Source: an uncultured Bacteroidaceae bacterium
GTDB taxonomy: Bacteria > Bacteroidota > Bacteroidia > Bacteroidales > Bacteroidaceae
DNA length: 64,000 nucleotides
Assembly: GCA_934426255.1 (NCBI GenBank)
Contig: CAKRYD010000004.1
Location: 51,156-115,155, forward strand
Direction of reading: 5' to 3'
In this document: positions 41,983 through 49,929 of the stretch, piece by piece
How positions within the stretch are numbered: the first letter of the stretch is position 1
Layout: each line of letters begins with the position of its first letter
The notes under the pieces: model-generated
Databases searched by the model: none
What the model saw: only the letters and a program-made list of their open reading frames with translations
Told to the model about the DNA's origin: nothing
Translations under genes and position numbers: made by a program

Positions 41983-42556
41983 CGCCGTGGCCTTCAGCCG
42001 CGCCTTTGCGCCCGAAAAGACCGAGGCCTTTGCGGCCCATCCCGAACGGTGCGTAGCCGGCGAAGCACCGGCCCTCGTAGACGTGGCACTGGCCTATGGC
42101 GACACCGCGGCACGCGCATGGCTCATGGCACAGATCAAAGCTCTGGCCGAATATTGCGGCGACCGCAACGCACTCACGGCCGACCAGTGCTACCAATGCG
42201 CCTCAAACATGCAGACACACTATTTCTATCTGAAAACCACCGACTTCATGCTCTATTTCAGCCTCGTCAAAGCCGGTCACTACGGATGTTTCTACGGACG
42301 CATAGACCCCATGCGCATCGTGGGATGGCTCAAAAACTATGTGGACGACCGCAACCGCATCTTCGCACGCGTGGAGGCACAACGCACGGCCACTCAACGA
42401 CGGGAGGAAGACCCACATCCGCGCTACGGACCGCCCATGAGCCGCGAGCAGTATGAACAATGGAAACGCAACAACCCCGAAGGCTACGCCCAACTCATGA
42501 AAGAGCTGAAAGACAGGGACGAAGCCCAAAAGCGGCGGCGCAACGGGCAGACATGA
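41864..42556 (+). CDS. DUF6633-like protein
   Basis: The central part (LVDVALAYGDTAARAWLMAQ, then MQTHYFYLKTTDFMLYFSLV, GCFYGRIDPMRIVGWLKNYV) matches a Bacteroidetes family that I believe is DUF6633. The C-terminus is charged (MSREQYEQWKRNNPEGYAQL). The first 34 residues lie in another frame over the end of the previous gene and may not be translated. A TTG at 41963 is an alternative start that would leave a 20-base overlap. The function is unknown. It is the third gene of the coupled unit. Confidence 0.6.
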   Translation: MTTKKLSTLIGKPSDCWPTNIATNSLAPAARQRLNERYGDAVAFSRAFAPEKTEAFAAHPERCVAGEAPALVDVALAYGDTAARAWLMAQIKALAEYCGDRNALTADQCYQCASNMQTHYFYLKTTDFMLYFSLVKAGHYGCFYGRIDPMRIVGWLKNYVDDRNRIFARVEAQRTATQRREEDPHPRYGPPMSREQYEQWKRNNPEGYAQLMKELKDRDEAQKRRRNGQT

Positions 42557-42578
42557 AAGAGGGGAGGAAAAACAGGTA

Positions 42579-42612
42579 CAAAAAAAAAGATCGGTACTCA
42601 CGTACGGATCTT
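42579..42612 (-). terminator. Terminator of the tRNA-Arg pair
   Basis: On the minus strand 42602-42612 pairs with 42587-42597 (11 bp, one mismatch) and is followed by T8. It lies 45 bases beyond the second tRNA gene. Confidence 0.75.
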
Positions 42613-42657
42613 AACAAATCTAACTATGAAAAATTTTAAATCTATTTGAATGTAAAG

Positions 42658-42731
42658 TGACTCCGCTGGGATTCAAACCCGGAACCTTCTGATCCGTAGT
42701 CAGATGCTCTATTCAGTTGAGCTACGGAGCC
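42658..42731 (-). tRNA. tRNA-Arg (anticodon ACG), copy 2
   Basis: The minus strand folds as a complete cloverleaf. The acceptor stem is GGCTCCG/CGGAGTC with discriminator A, the anticodon loop is CTACGGA with ACG in the centre, and the T-arm is CCGGG-TTTGAAT-CCCAG-like. CCA is not encoded. It is identical to the copy at 42751-42824. Confidence 0.95.
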
Positions 42732-42750
42732 CTGCGCGAAAACCAAAGAG

Positions 42751-42824
42751 TGACTCCGCTGGGATTCAAACCCGGAACCTTCTGATCCGTAGTCAGATGC
42801 TCTATTCAGTTGAGCTACGGAGCC
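42751..42824 (-). tRNA. tRNA-Arg (anticodon ACG), copy 1
   Basis: Same 74-base sequence as the downstream copy, separated from it by 19 bases. ACG (read as ICG after deamination) decodes CGU, CGC and CGA. Both copies share the promoter at 42848-42855 and the terminator at 42579-42612. Confidence 0.95.
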
Positions 42825-42847
42825 TCTCTGTTCTCATTTTGCGAGTG

Positions 42848-42855
42848 CAAAGATA
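42848..42855 (-). promoter_or_regulatory. -7 box TATCTTTG for the tRNA-Arg pair
   Basis: A perfect TAnnTTTG match on the minus strand, 24 bases before the first tRNA. Confidence 0.6.
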
Positions 42856-42921
42856 ATGGTTTTTTCTTTACGCAAGCGTTTTTCCCGTGATTTTCTTTGA
42901 AAAAATTTTGAGATGTTGCTC

Positions 42922-44118
42922 TCAGTGCGTGTCCTTAAACCAGGACGTTTCGCTGTAATATTGTGATGCAAAGGGATGTAGGCTCGGTTCGGAAATGGTG
43001 AGGCCCGAAAACTCCCTGATGGCAATGGAGCTAATCTGCGTGGTAAAGATGGTAGGCGTGTGCACGGCGTGCTCAACGGCGGCATGGAGCAGGCTGTCGG
43101 CACGGGAGCGCGCCTGAGGGTCGGGGCAGAGGTGGCGCAGGTAGCTCTGCATGTCGAAGAAAATGCCGGGGGTGTAGCCTCCGAGGCGCTGCAGGCTGTC
43201 GAGACACACCTGAGCGTGGTCGCTGCGCAGGTTGAGCCGCGCCACGGCCAGAGCCAGGCTGTCGAGCTTGGAACAGTCGGTAACGGTGAGCGTGCCGCTG
43301 GGAGTGGAGTAGGACGAGTAGAATGCCAGGAAATTGCGGCACAGGGCGCCGTAGTCGGGCGTGCCGAGCAGGTTGCCGCCCACAAGCTTGTAGGGGATGC
43401 CATACATCATCATTTCGCTCGTCGAAGCGATGAGGCGGCGCGTCACACGGCGCAGCTCGTAGGCCACTTCGATGCCCGACATGTAGCAGTCGTCAAAAAG
43501 AATGTATTCGGTGTGGAAGTCGGCGGCCTCCATGCTCTCGCGCAAAGTTTCAATGTCGGTCTGGCAGTCGCTTGTGCGGCCGCCGAAGAGGCGCGTGGCC
43601 TGATTGCCCCGGTTCCAGTGGAGGGCGGTCCGCTCGTGTGCCGCACGCGATTGGGCAAGAGCCTTGACGGGCACCCATCCCAGGCCGTGCGAACCGATGA
43701 TCATGGAGTAGGAGAGCGTGGCGGGCGCATAGGCCTTGACATCGGCAAGGATGGCAGTGAGACCCTGCAGCGTGGTATAGCCGGTGCCGCTATACTCCTT
43801 GAGCTGGCGGCGCGTGCATTGGCCGCCGTCGCAGGTAATCTCGAACATCGACGCCCGGGTTTTCGAACTGGCCAGATAGACTATGACGCGCTGGCTCTTC
43901 AGTCCTTTCTGCTGCTCGATGGCCTCCTCGAAATCGGAGAGGTTGGTCTCGAAACAGCTGAGCAGGTCGGTGCTCCATGGCATGTAGACAAACAGGGTGC
44001 GCCGGTTTTCCTCGTCGCGGTCGTCATCGTGGTCACTGCCACACGACGAGAGGGCAGGCAACAGCAGAGCCGGCACCACAACGAGGAGCAAGCGGAAGAA
44101 GAAAATGGGAAGATGCAT
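42922..44118 (-). CDS. Clostripain-family (C11) cysteine protease lipoprotein
   Basis: The 398-residue product has a lipoprotein signal (LLLVVVPALLLPALSSC). Its C11 domain carries the catalytic His in SMIIGSHGLGW and the catalytic Cys in ILFDDCYMSGIE. Clostripain-like proteases cut after Arg or Lys and often self-process. An acidic stretch follows the lipobox (GSDHDDDRDEENRR). It likely acts at the outer membrane. It ends 66 bases upstream of the tRNA-Arg promoter. Confidence 0.88.
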   Translation of the reverse strand: MHLPIFFFRLLLVVVPALLLPALSSCGSDHDDDRDEENRRTLFVYMPWSTDLLSCFETNLSDFEEAIEQQKGLKSQRVIVYLASSKTRASMFEITCDGGQCTRRQLKEYSGTGYTTLQGLTAILADVKAYAPATLSYSMIIGSHGLGWVPVKALAQSRAAHERTALHWNRGNQATRLFGGRTSDCQTDIETLRESMEAADFHTEYILFDDCYMSGIEVAYELRRVTRRLIASTSEMMMYGIPYKLVGGNLLGTPDYGALCRNFLAFYSSYSTPSGTLTVTDCSKLDSLALAVARLNLRSDHAQVCLDSLQRLGGYTPGIFFDMQSYLRHLCPDPQARSRADSLLHAAVEHAVHTPTIFTTQISSIAIREFSGLTISEPSLHPFASQYYSETSWFKDTH

Positions 44119-44139
44119 ATTATATAATATATAAAAGGG

Positions 44140-44748
44140 TCAGAAGTCGGAGTCGTCAAACCTGAGGGTGGGCACCTTGAGCAGCCGAGCGCGCAAACCG
44201 TCGCTCCGCTCGGCCGCCACGCTGATGCGCGTGTGGCAGCGCATGTCGATGCGGTTGTCCTCGATGCGTATGCCATTGGCCTTGAGCAGCTTCATCACGG
44301 CGTTGAGCTGCGCATAGTCGAACGAAAACGCCATGCCATCCTCTACGGTGCGACTCACGCGGGCGGCATTGGCAACAGCCAGCTCGGCCGCCTCCTTATA
44401 GGCCGCAATCAGACCGCTCGTGCCCAGCTTGATGCCGCCGAAATAGCGCACCACAATGACGAGGACGCCCGTCAGCGAAGCCGAACGGATGGCCCCGAGA
44501 ATGGGACGCCCTGCCGTGCCCGAAGGCTCGCCGTTGTCGGAGCCGCGCTCCACGGAAGCGTCGGGCTCGAGCACATAGGCGTAGCACACGTGGCGCGCAT
44601 CATAATACTTCTTGCGCGCCTCCCTGACACGGACATCAACCTCGTCGATACTCCACACAGGAAGGGCAAACGACAGAAAAGTGCTTTTGCGCACAACGAG
44701 CTTGGCCTCGCCCGGCGTTTCTATGGTAGTATAGCTACTTACTTTCAC
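44140..44748 (-). CDS. YigZ/IMPACT family protein
   Basis: The 202-residue protein has the UPF0029/IMPACT N-domain (KSTFLSFALPVWSIDE, HVCYAYVLE, SDNGEPSGTAGRPILGAI, VVRYFGGIKLGTSGL) and the YigZ C-terminal domain from about residue 135. Bacterial members bind nucleic acid or ribosomes; the exact role is unsettled. A -7 box at 44753-44760 sits almost on the start, so the transcript may be leaderless. Confidence 0.88.
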   Translation of the reverse strand: MKVSSYTTIETPGEAKLVVRKSTFLSFALPVWSIDEVDVRVREARKKYYDARHVCYAYVLEPDASVERGSDNGEPSGTAGRPILGAIRSASLTGVLVIVVRYFGGIKLGTSGLIAAYKEAAELAVANAARVSRTVEDGMAFSFDYAQLNAVMKLLKANGIRIEDNRIDMRCHTRISVAAERSDGLRARLLKVPTLRFDDSDF

Positions 44749-44752
44749 ATTG

Positions 44753-44760
44753 CAAAATTA
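44753..44760 (-). promoter_or_regulatory. -7 box TAATTTTG immediately before the YigZ-like gene
   Basis: A TAnnTTTG match on the minus strand, only 4 bases before the ATG at 44748. It implies a leaderless mRNA or a later start codon. Confidence 0.45.
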
Positions 44761-44836
44761 CAGCTCTTACGCCTAAAAAACAGCCAGAGGCGCGATATTT
44801 TTTATAGCACGCAACGCATATCTTGAAATAAATCAT

Positions 44837-44844
44837 TACTTTTG
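44837..44844 (+). promoter_or_regulatory. -7 box TACTTTTG for thrS
   Basis: A TAnnTTTG match followed by CACCC, 26 bases before the thrS ATG. Confidence 0.6.
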
Positions 44845-44870
44845 CACCCATTGAACAGAGAAAGAGACAT

Positions 44871-46814
44871 ATGATAAAGATTACTTTTCCGGACAATTCG
44901 GTAAAAGAATACCAGTCCGGCGTAACAGCGCAAGAAATCGCAGAAAGCATTTCGCCCAAATTAGCCAAAGAAGTATTGTCATGCTCCATAAACGGTGAAG
45001 TCACAGAGCTGAACCGCCCCATCACCGCCGATGCCACACTGAAACTCTTCAAATGGGAAGACGAAGAAGGCAAAAAAACCTTCTGGCACACTTCGGCCCA
45101 CCTGCTGGCCGAAGCCCTGCAGGAGCTCTACCCCGGAACAGAGTTCGGCATAGGCCCCGCCATCGAGAACGGCTTCTACTACGACGTAGTGACCCCCGAA
45201 GGCACCGCCATCAGAGAAAGCGACTTTGAAACCATCAACGCCAAAATGGCTGAGCTGGCCGCACGCGGCGAAGCACTCGTAAGGAAAAACATCTCCAAGG
45301 CCGAAGCCCTGAAATTCTTTGGCGACCGCGGACAAAAGCTCAAACTCGAACTCATCAACGAGCTCGACGACGGCAACATCACCACCTATACGCAGGGCGA
45401 CTATACCGACCTGTGTCGCGGCCCACACCTCATCTCCACCGCACCCATCAAAGCCATCAAGATAACCGCCGTATCGGCAGCCTTCTGGCGCGGCGACGCC
45501 AAGCGTGAAACCATGACACGCGTCTACGGCATCTCCTTCCCCAAAAAGAAACTCCTTGACGAATACCTCGCCATGGTAGAAGAAGCCAAAAAGCGCGACC
45601 ACCGCAAGATAGGCAAAGAAATGGAACTCTTCATGTTCTCCGACCGCGTGGGCAAGGGACTCCCCATCTGGCTCCCCAAAGGCACCGACCTGCGCCTGCG
45701 CCTCGAAGCATTCCTCAAGAAAATACAGACACGCTACGGCTACCAGCAAGTCATCACGCCCCACATAGGCAGCAAACAGCTCTACGTCACCTCGGGCCAC
45801 TACGCCAAATACGGCAAAGACTCGTTCCAGCCCATTCACACGCCCGACGAAAGCGAAGAATACATGCTCAAACCCATGAACTGCCCGCACCACTGCGAAA
45901 TCTATGCCCGCAAACCGCGCTCCTATAAAGACCTGCCCGTGCGCATCGCCGAATTCGGCACCGTATACCGCTACGAGCAAAGCGGCGAGCTCCACGGACT
46001 GACACGCGTGCGCAGCTTCACACAAGACGACGCACACATCTTCTGCCGCCCCGACCAGGTCAAAGACGAATTCCTGCGCGTCATGGACATCATCCTCACC
46101 GTATTCAAAACATTCCGCTTCGACAACTACGACGCACAAATATCCCTGCGCGACAAAAATGACCGCAGCAAATACATCGGCACCGACGAAAACTGGGAAA
46201 AAGCCGAATCGGCCATCATCGAAGCCTGCCATGAAAAAGGCATGAAAGCCCGCATCGAATACGGCGAAGCCGCCTTCTACGGACCCAAGCTCGACTTCAT
46301 GGTCAAAGACGCCATCGGACGCAGCTGGCAGCTCGGCACCATACAGGTAGACTACAACCTGCCCGAACGCTTCCAGCTCGAATACGTCGGAGCCGACAAC
46401 GAAAAGCATCGCCCCGTCATGATACACCGCGCACCCTTCGGCTCCATGGAACGCTTCGTAGCCGTGCTCATCGAACACACCGCAGGCCACTTCCCCCTCT
46501 GGCTCACACCCACACAAATAGCCATACTTCCCATCTCCGAAAAGTATGTAGACTATGCCGAAAAGCTCAAAACCTACTTCGCCAGCAAAGACCTGCGCGC
46601 CACCATTGACGCACGCAGCGAAAAAATAGGCCGCAAAGTGCGCGACAACGAAATGCAGCACATTCCCTACCTGCTCATCGTCGGCGAAAAAGAAGCGGGC
46701 GAAGGCACAGTAGCCGTCAGAAAACAAGGCGAAGGCGACCAAGGCACCATGACTTACGAGGAATTCGCAAAGAAAATCCAAAACGAAGTCAATGAAATGA
46801 TAAATATTGATTAA
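44871..46814 (+). CDS. thrS: Threonyl-tRNA synthetase
   Basis: The 647-residue class II synthetase charges tRNA-Thr. In order it has a TGS domain (residues 1-62), an editing domain with the HxxxH motif HTSAHLLAEAL, a catalytic domain with zinc ligands (MNCPHHCEIY, SFTQDDAHIF, MIHRAPFGSMERF) and a C-terminal anticodon-binding domain. It leads thrS-infC-rpmI-rplT, the common ribosomal protein and factor cluster. Confidence 0.96.
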   Translation: MIKITFPDNSVKEYQSGVTAQEIAESISPKLAKEVLSCSINGEVTELNRPITADATLKLFKWEDEEGKKTFWHTSAHLLAEALQELYPGTEFGIGPAIENGFYYDVVTPEGTAIRESDFETINAKMAELAARGEALVRKNISKAEALKFFGDRGQKLKLELINELDDGNITTYTQGDYTDLCRGPHLISTAPIKAIKITAVSAAFWRGDAKRETMTRVYGISFPKKKLLDEYLAMVEEAKKRDHRKIGKEMELFMFSDRVGKGLPIWLPKGTDLRLRLEAFLKKIQTRYGYQQVITPHIGSKQLYVTSGHYAKYGKDSFQPIHTPDESEEYMLKPMNCPHHCEIYARKPRSYKDLPVRIAEFGTVYRYEQSGELHGLTRVRSFTQDDAHIFCRPDQVKDEFLRVMDIILTVFKTFRFDNYDAQISLRDKNDRSKYIGTDENWEKAESAIIEACHEKGMKARIEYGEAAFYGPKLDFMVKDAIGRSWQLGTIQVDYNLPERFQLEYVGADNEKHRPVMIHRAPFGSMERFVAVLIEHTAGHFPLWLTPTQIAILPISEKYVDYAEKLKTYFASKDLRATIDARSEKIGRKVRDNEMQHIPYLLIVGEKEAGEGTVAVRKQGEGDQGTMTYEEFAKKIQNEVNEMINID

Positions 46815-46819
46815 CTTTG
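46812..46819 (+). promoter_or_regulatory. -7 box TAACTTTG for infC
   Basis: A TAnnTTTG match that overlaps the thrS stop codon, followed by CACCCC, 31 bases before infC. It suggests that infC-rpmI-rplT can be transcribed apart from thrS. Confidence 0.55.
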
Positions 46820-46850
46820 CACCCCGAATAGAAAACGACGCTTTAGTTGA

Positions 46851-47495
46851 ATGAAAAATGACTCACTGAAACAGGAATACAGGATTAACGGCCAGATCAC
46901 TGCACGCGAAGTAAGAATCGTAGGCGACAACATCGAGCCGAAAGTACTGCCCACAGCAAAAGCCTTGGCCATGGCCGAGAGCAAAGGGCTCGATCTGGTC
47001 GAAATATCGCCCAACGCCGCGCCTCCCGTCTGCAAGATAATCGACTACTCCAAATTCCTATACCAGCAGAAAAAGCGGCAAAAGGAAATCAAAGCCAAGC
47101 AAGTCAAGATAAGCGTCAAGGAAATACGCTTCGGGCCGCAGACCGACGACCACGACTACAACTTCAAGCTCAAGCACGCCCGCGAGTTCCTTGAAGAAGG
47201 CAACAAAGTAAAAGCCTATGTTTTCTTCCGCGGCCGCAGCATCGTCTTCAAAGACCAGGGCGAAGTGCTCCTGCTCCGGTTTGCCAACGACCTCGAAGAA
47301 GTAGGCAAGGTAGAACAAATGCCCGAGCTGCTCGGAAAGCGCATGACCATGTTCCTCGGCCCCAAAAAGATGCCATCAGCCAAGAAAACCGTCAAGACCG
47401 TAGCCGAAGGTCCCAAGAAAAACCTAAGCGGAAACGCACCGCGCATCAACGAGAAAAAGGAATACTCAGGCCCCAGAGTCGAAGGCGAAGACTAA
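46851..47495 (+). CDS. infC: Translation initiation factor IF-3
   Basis: The protein of 214 residues has the IF-3 N-domain (YRINGQITAREVRIVGDN, KGLDLVEISPNAAPPVCKI) and C-domain (EIRFGPQTDDHDYNFKLKHA, VKAYVFFRGRSIVFKDQGE). It keeps 30S subunits apart from 50S and proofreads start codons. About 40 extra residues at the C-terminus, rich in Lys, are usual for Bacteroidetes. The start is ATG rather than the ATT of Escherichia coli. Confidence 0.95.
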   Translation: MKNDSLKQEYRINGQITAREVRIVGDNIEPKVLPTAKALAMAESKGLDLVEISPNAAPPVCKIIDYSKFLYQQKKRQKEIKAKQVKISVKEIRFGPQTDDHDYNFKLKHAREFLEEGNKVKAYVFFRGRSIVFKDQGEVLLLRFANDLEEVGKVEQMPELLGKRMTMFLGPKKMPSAKKTVKTVAEGPKKNLSGNAPRINEKKEYSGPRVEGED

Positions 47496-47581
47496 GGCGC
47501 AACAACAATAGAAGAATATGCGCGTAGCGTAAATGATTTCACGCTGCCGCTATCATAAATAAACATATAAACCAAAACACA

Positions 47582-47779
47582 ATGCCAAAAGTAAAGACAA
47601 ATTCCGGCGCGAAAAAGAGATTTTCACTCACCGGAACAGGTAAGATCAAAAGAAATCATGCTTTTCACAGTCACATTCTCACCAAGAAGACCAAGAAGCA
47701 AAAAAGAAACCTGACCCACACTGCCCTTGTCGACAAGTCAAATCTCCGTCAGGTAAAAGAGTTGATGAATCTCCGTTAA
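47582..47779 (+). CDS. rpmI: 50S ribosomal protein L35
   Basis: The 65-residue protein starts PKVKTNSGAKKRFSLTGTG and is rich in Lys and Arg throughout, as normal for L35. It lies between infC and rplT. Confidence 0.96.
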   Translation: MPKVKTNSGAKKRFSLTGTGKIKRNHAFHSHILTKKTKKQKRNLTHTALVDKSNLRQVKELMNLR

Positions 47780-47875
47780 TCAAAATCATCCAACACATTT
47801 ATTTAACCGAATGCTTAGCACTCAAAGAGCGTAGAACCGTTACGACGCTGACATTCACAACAAACGATTTAAGTT

Positions 47876-48220
47876 ATGCCAAGATCAGTAAATCATGTCG
47901 CCTCAAGGGCAAGAAGAAAGAAGATTCTAAAATTAACACGCGGCTATTATGGTGCACGCAAGAACGTGTGGACCGTAGCCAAGAATACATGGGAAAAAGG
48001 TCTCACCTATGCTTTCCGCGACCGTCGCAACAAGAAGCGCAATTTCCGCGCACTCTGGATTCAGCGTATCAACGCTGCCGCACGTCTCGAAGGCCTTTCC
48101 TATTCACAGTTGATCGGCGCCCTTCACAAGGCCGACATCCAAATCAACCGCAAGACCCTTGCCGATTTGGCTGTCAACAATCCCGAAGCCTTCAAGGCCA
48201 TTGTCAACAAAGCAAAGTAG
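47876..48220 (+). CDS. rplT: 50S ribosomal protein L20
   Basis: The 114-residue protein starts PRSVNHVASRARRKKILKLT and has YYGARKNVWTVAKNTWEKGL and LWIQRINAAARLEG, all typical of L20. L20 binds 23S rRNA early in assembly. It is last of the infC-rpmI-rplT unit, with a strong terminator behind it. Confidence 0.96.
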   Translation: MPRSVNHVASRARRKKILKLTRGYYGARKNVWTVAKNTWEKGLTYAFRDRRNKKRNFRALWIQRINAAARLEGLSYSQLIGALHKADIQINRKTLADLAVNNPEAFKAIVNKAK

Positions 48221-48248
48221 GAACAATTAATCTAAATTTACACTCCAC

Positions 48249-48281
48249 GCATCTCATCCTTTTGGATGGGATGCTTTTTTT
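48249..48281 (+). terminator. Terminator of infC-rpmI-rplT
   Basis: GCATCTCATCC (48249-48259) pairs with GGATGGGATGC (48264-48274), one G-U, followed by seven T residues. Confidence 0.85.
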
Positions 48282-48314
48282 GTGTGCCCGCGTCAAGCCT
48301 TCCGGGCTGCCCCG

Positions 48315-49529
48315 TCAGCGGCGTCGGCCACGCCGGGACAGCATCCGCGCAATGCTATCGTTGGCATTGTCGATTTTCCAGTTTTCGAGCGAAGCCAGAT
48401 AGATGCGCGTCGTCTCCTCCTTGGTGTGCCCCATGCCGGCACTGATGAGCTGCAGCGGCACCCCCATGCGATAGGCCGCCGTAGCCCAGCTGTGGCGCGC
48501 CGTATAGGACGTGAGCGGCCGCTCGAGCCCTATCATGGCCGCCAGCTTCTTCAGTCTGCGGTTATAGAGCGACAGGCCCGTCTGGCAGTCGGTAAAGGCG
48601 CGCATGCCTCCCTCGCTCCCTATGACGGGAAACACATAGAGAGAGCCGGGGCGGTCGTAGCGCCGTATAATGGCACCGATGTTATCGTTGATTCTAATTT
48701 GCAGCATCTGCCCCGTCTTGTGGCGCTTGTAGTGTATTTCGCCATTGGCCACCTCGTCCTTTTTCAGCCAGGCCATGTCGACAAACGTCATGCCGCGCGT
48801 CAGGAAGCTGAACATAAACATGTCGCGCGCCAGTCCGAGCTCGCTCCCCTTGTCGAGCTCCAGGCGGTTGAGCTTCATGATCGAATCAAAGTCAACGGCC
48901 CGTTTGTCGGTCTTGTCGACGCCCGTATAGACATTTCTGAAGGGTAGCGCCTGTTCGGCCAGCCCCAGCTTCACGGCCCTGTTGTAGGCAGCGCGCAGCA
49001 CGCGCATATAGAACGAGAGCGTGTTGCGCCTGACGCCCCGCCGGAGCAGATAGGCGGCATATCCGTCGATGAGCATCGGCGTAATGCCGCAAAACGTCAT
49101 GTTGCAGCAGCCGAGATAAGCGCCGAAGCTGTCCATCGTCTTGCGATAGGCCCGTGCCGTGCCAAAACGTCCGCCCTTTTCCATCCGTTCCACCTCGTCG
49201 CGCATAAACGTGGCCACGAGCGACCTTTGACGCCGCTTCAGATATTCGTCGCGCACCTCGCAGGCCGTATATCCCTTTACTCTGCGCTCCAGCCTTTCAA
49301 TCACGGCACGCAGCATTTTCATGTCGCTCTCGATTTGCATGCGCCGCGTGTCGGGATAGACATCGCGCAGCCTTTTCAGGCGTTTCTGCTGCCCGTCCCA
49401 TTCTGAGGCCAGGCATACGATGCCGGCCTTGATGCTTTTGCGGTGGCCTTGGTGCACCACCTCATAGTAAATGCTTCCCATTGCGCCCTTTTCGGCCGAG
49501 CGCTTAAACTTCATGTTGATTTTTGTCAT
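48315..49529 (-). CDS. Tyrosine-type site-specific recombinase
   Basis: The 404-residue protein has a Bacteroidetes-type arm-binding N-terminus (MKFKRSAEKGAMGSIYYEV), a SAM-like core-binding domain (about 100-200) and a catalytic domain. The catalytic set is Arg245 (FLTRGMTFVD), Lys271 (RHKTGQ), Arg345 and His346 (SYTARHSWAT), His368 and Tyr377 (RIYLASL). Such enzymes integrate mobile elements or invert promoters. It reads away from the A/T-rich lipoprotein island, whose left 13-bp repeat lies 121 bases from its start. It ends 33 bases after the rplT terminator. Confidence 0.88.
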   Translation of the reverse strand: MTKINMKFKRSAEKGAMGSIYYEVVHQGHRKSIKAGIVCLASEWDGQQKRLKRLRDVYPDTRRMQIESDMKMLRAVIERLERRVKGYTACEVRDEYLKRRQRSLVATFMRDEVERMEKGGRFGTARAYRKTMDSFGAYLGCCNMTFCGITPMLIDGYAAYLLRRGVRRNTLSFYMRVLRAAYNRAVKLGLAEQALPFRNVYTGVDKTDKRAVDFDSIMKLNRLELDKGSELGLARDMFMFSFLTRGMTFVDMAWLKKDEVANGEIHYKRHKTGQMLQIRINDNIGAIIRRYDRPGSLYVFPVIGSEGGMRAFTDCQTGLSLYNRRLKKLAAMIGLERPLTSYTARHSWATAAYRMGVPLQLISAGMGHTKEETTRIYLASLENWKIDNANDSIARMLSRRGRRR

Positions 49530-49649
49530 GACATAGAATTTTTATGGTTCATAAAACATATGATTAAACGCTTCAGCGCACCCGCGCCCTGGCTCCGTCC
49601 GTGACGGTGGCAAGACGCGGGCTGAAATTTTCAAGACACAGGCAGCAAA

Positions 49650-49662
49650 TGCAGGGTGGGAG
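49650..49662. repeat. 13-bp direct repeat, left copy (possible island boundary)
   Basis: TGCAGGGTGGGAG occurs here and again at 56942-56954, at the other end of the A/T-rich island. A change of base composition coincides with the left copy. Confidence 0.4.
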
Positions 49663-49729
49663 AATCACAATACAAACTTTTTTTGCGAATATTTTTCGCT
49701 ATATATTTTGCAATCTCACATGATATATT

Positions 49730-49737
49730 TATATTTG
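49730..49737 (+). promoter_or_regulatory. -7 box TATATTTG upstream of lipoprotein A1
   Basis: A TAnnTTTG match with a TTTTGC -33 element 19 bases upstream. It has the same layout as the promoter at 51994. It would drive A1 and B1 through a leader of about 190 bases. Confidence 0.6.
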
Positions 49738-49856
49738 CAAGCAAATCTACCACGTTAATAACTACCATACACAATGAACATTACATTTTGCCTATAACAA
49801 AGCCAAGCATATACAATATCATTTGAAACCAACATTCATTAAGATGTTCTTGTATT

Positions 49857-49911
49857 CGACACAATAAACGAAAAGGAGGTTAAAATCGCATTGTCGCCTC
49901 TCATAAGCTAA
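49857..49911 (+). pseudogene. Tail remnant of a lost copy of the Gly/Cys-rich gene
   Basis: 49858-49911 encodes DTINEKEVKIALSPLIS plus stop, the exact C-terminus of the 202-residue protein at 52132-52740, with one synonymous change (CTC for CTA). Upstream sequence is unrelated. So this copy of the unit once began with, or was copied from, the same gene. Confidence 0.85.
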
Positions 49912-49929
49912 ACCTATTCACAGTAAAAA

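Larger units (their letters stand above)
49530..49929. other. Region between recombinase and lipoprotein island
   Basis: No gene is present. It holds one copy of a 13-bp direct repeat (49650-49662), a strong -7 box with -33 element (49708-49737), an A/T-rich leader, and from 49857 the left end of the large duplication, which begins with the last 17 codons of a lost copy of the Gly/Cys-rich gene. The sequence from 49557 to 49650 is GC-rich like the core. The change to A/T-rich sequence occurs near the 13-bp repeat. Confidence 0.6.

Noticed and set aside
42658..42824. tRNA-Arg pair as the attachment site of an integrated element covering 40.9-42.6 kb
   Set aside because: No integrase in that unit, no repeat of the tRNA 3' end elsewhere nearby that I can see, and codon use is like the core.
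42834..43403. A 189-codon minus-strand frame in the C11 protease region
   Set aside because: It overlaps the protease gene in another frame, is rich in Ser, Thr, Pro and Arg without motifs, and reads through the tRNA promoter.
44979..46781. A 600-codon open frame opposite thrS
   Set aside because: thrS is a certain gene with all motifs. The opposite frame is open only because of its GC-rich third positions, and has a composition (Phe, Val, Gly, Ala rich) typical of such shadows.
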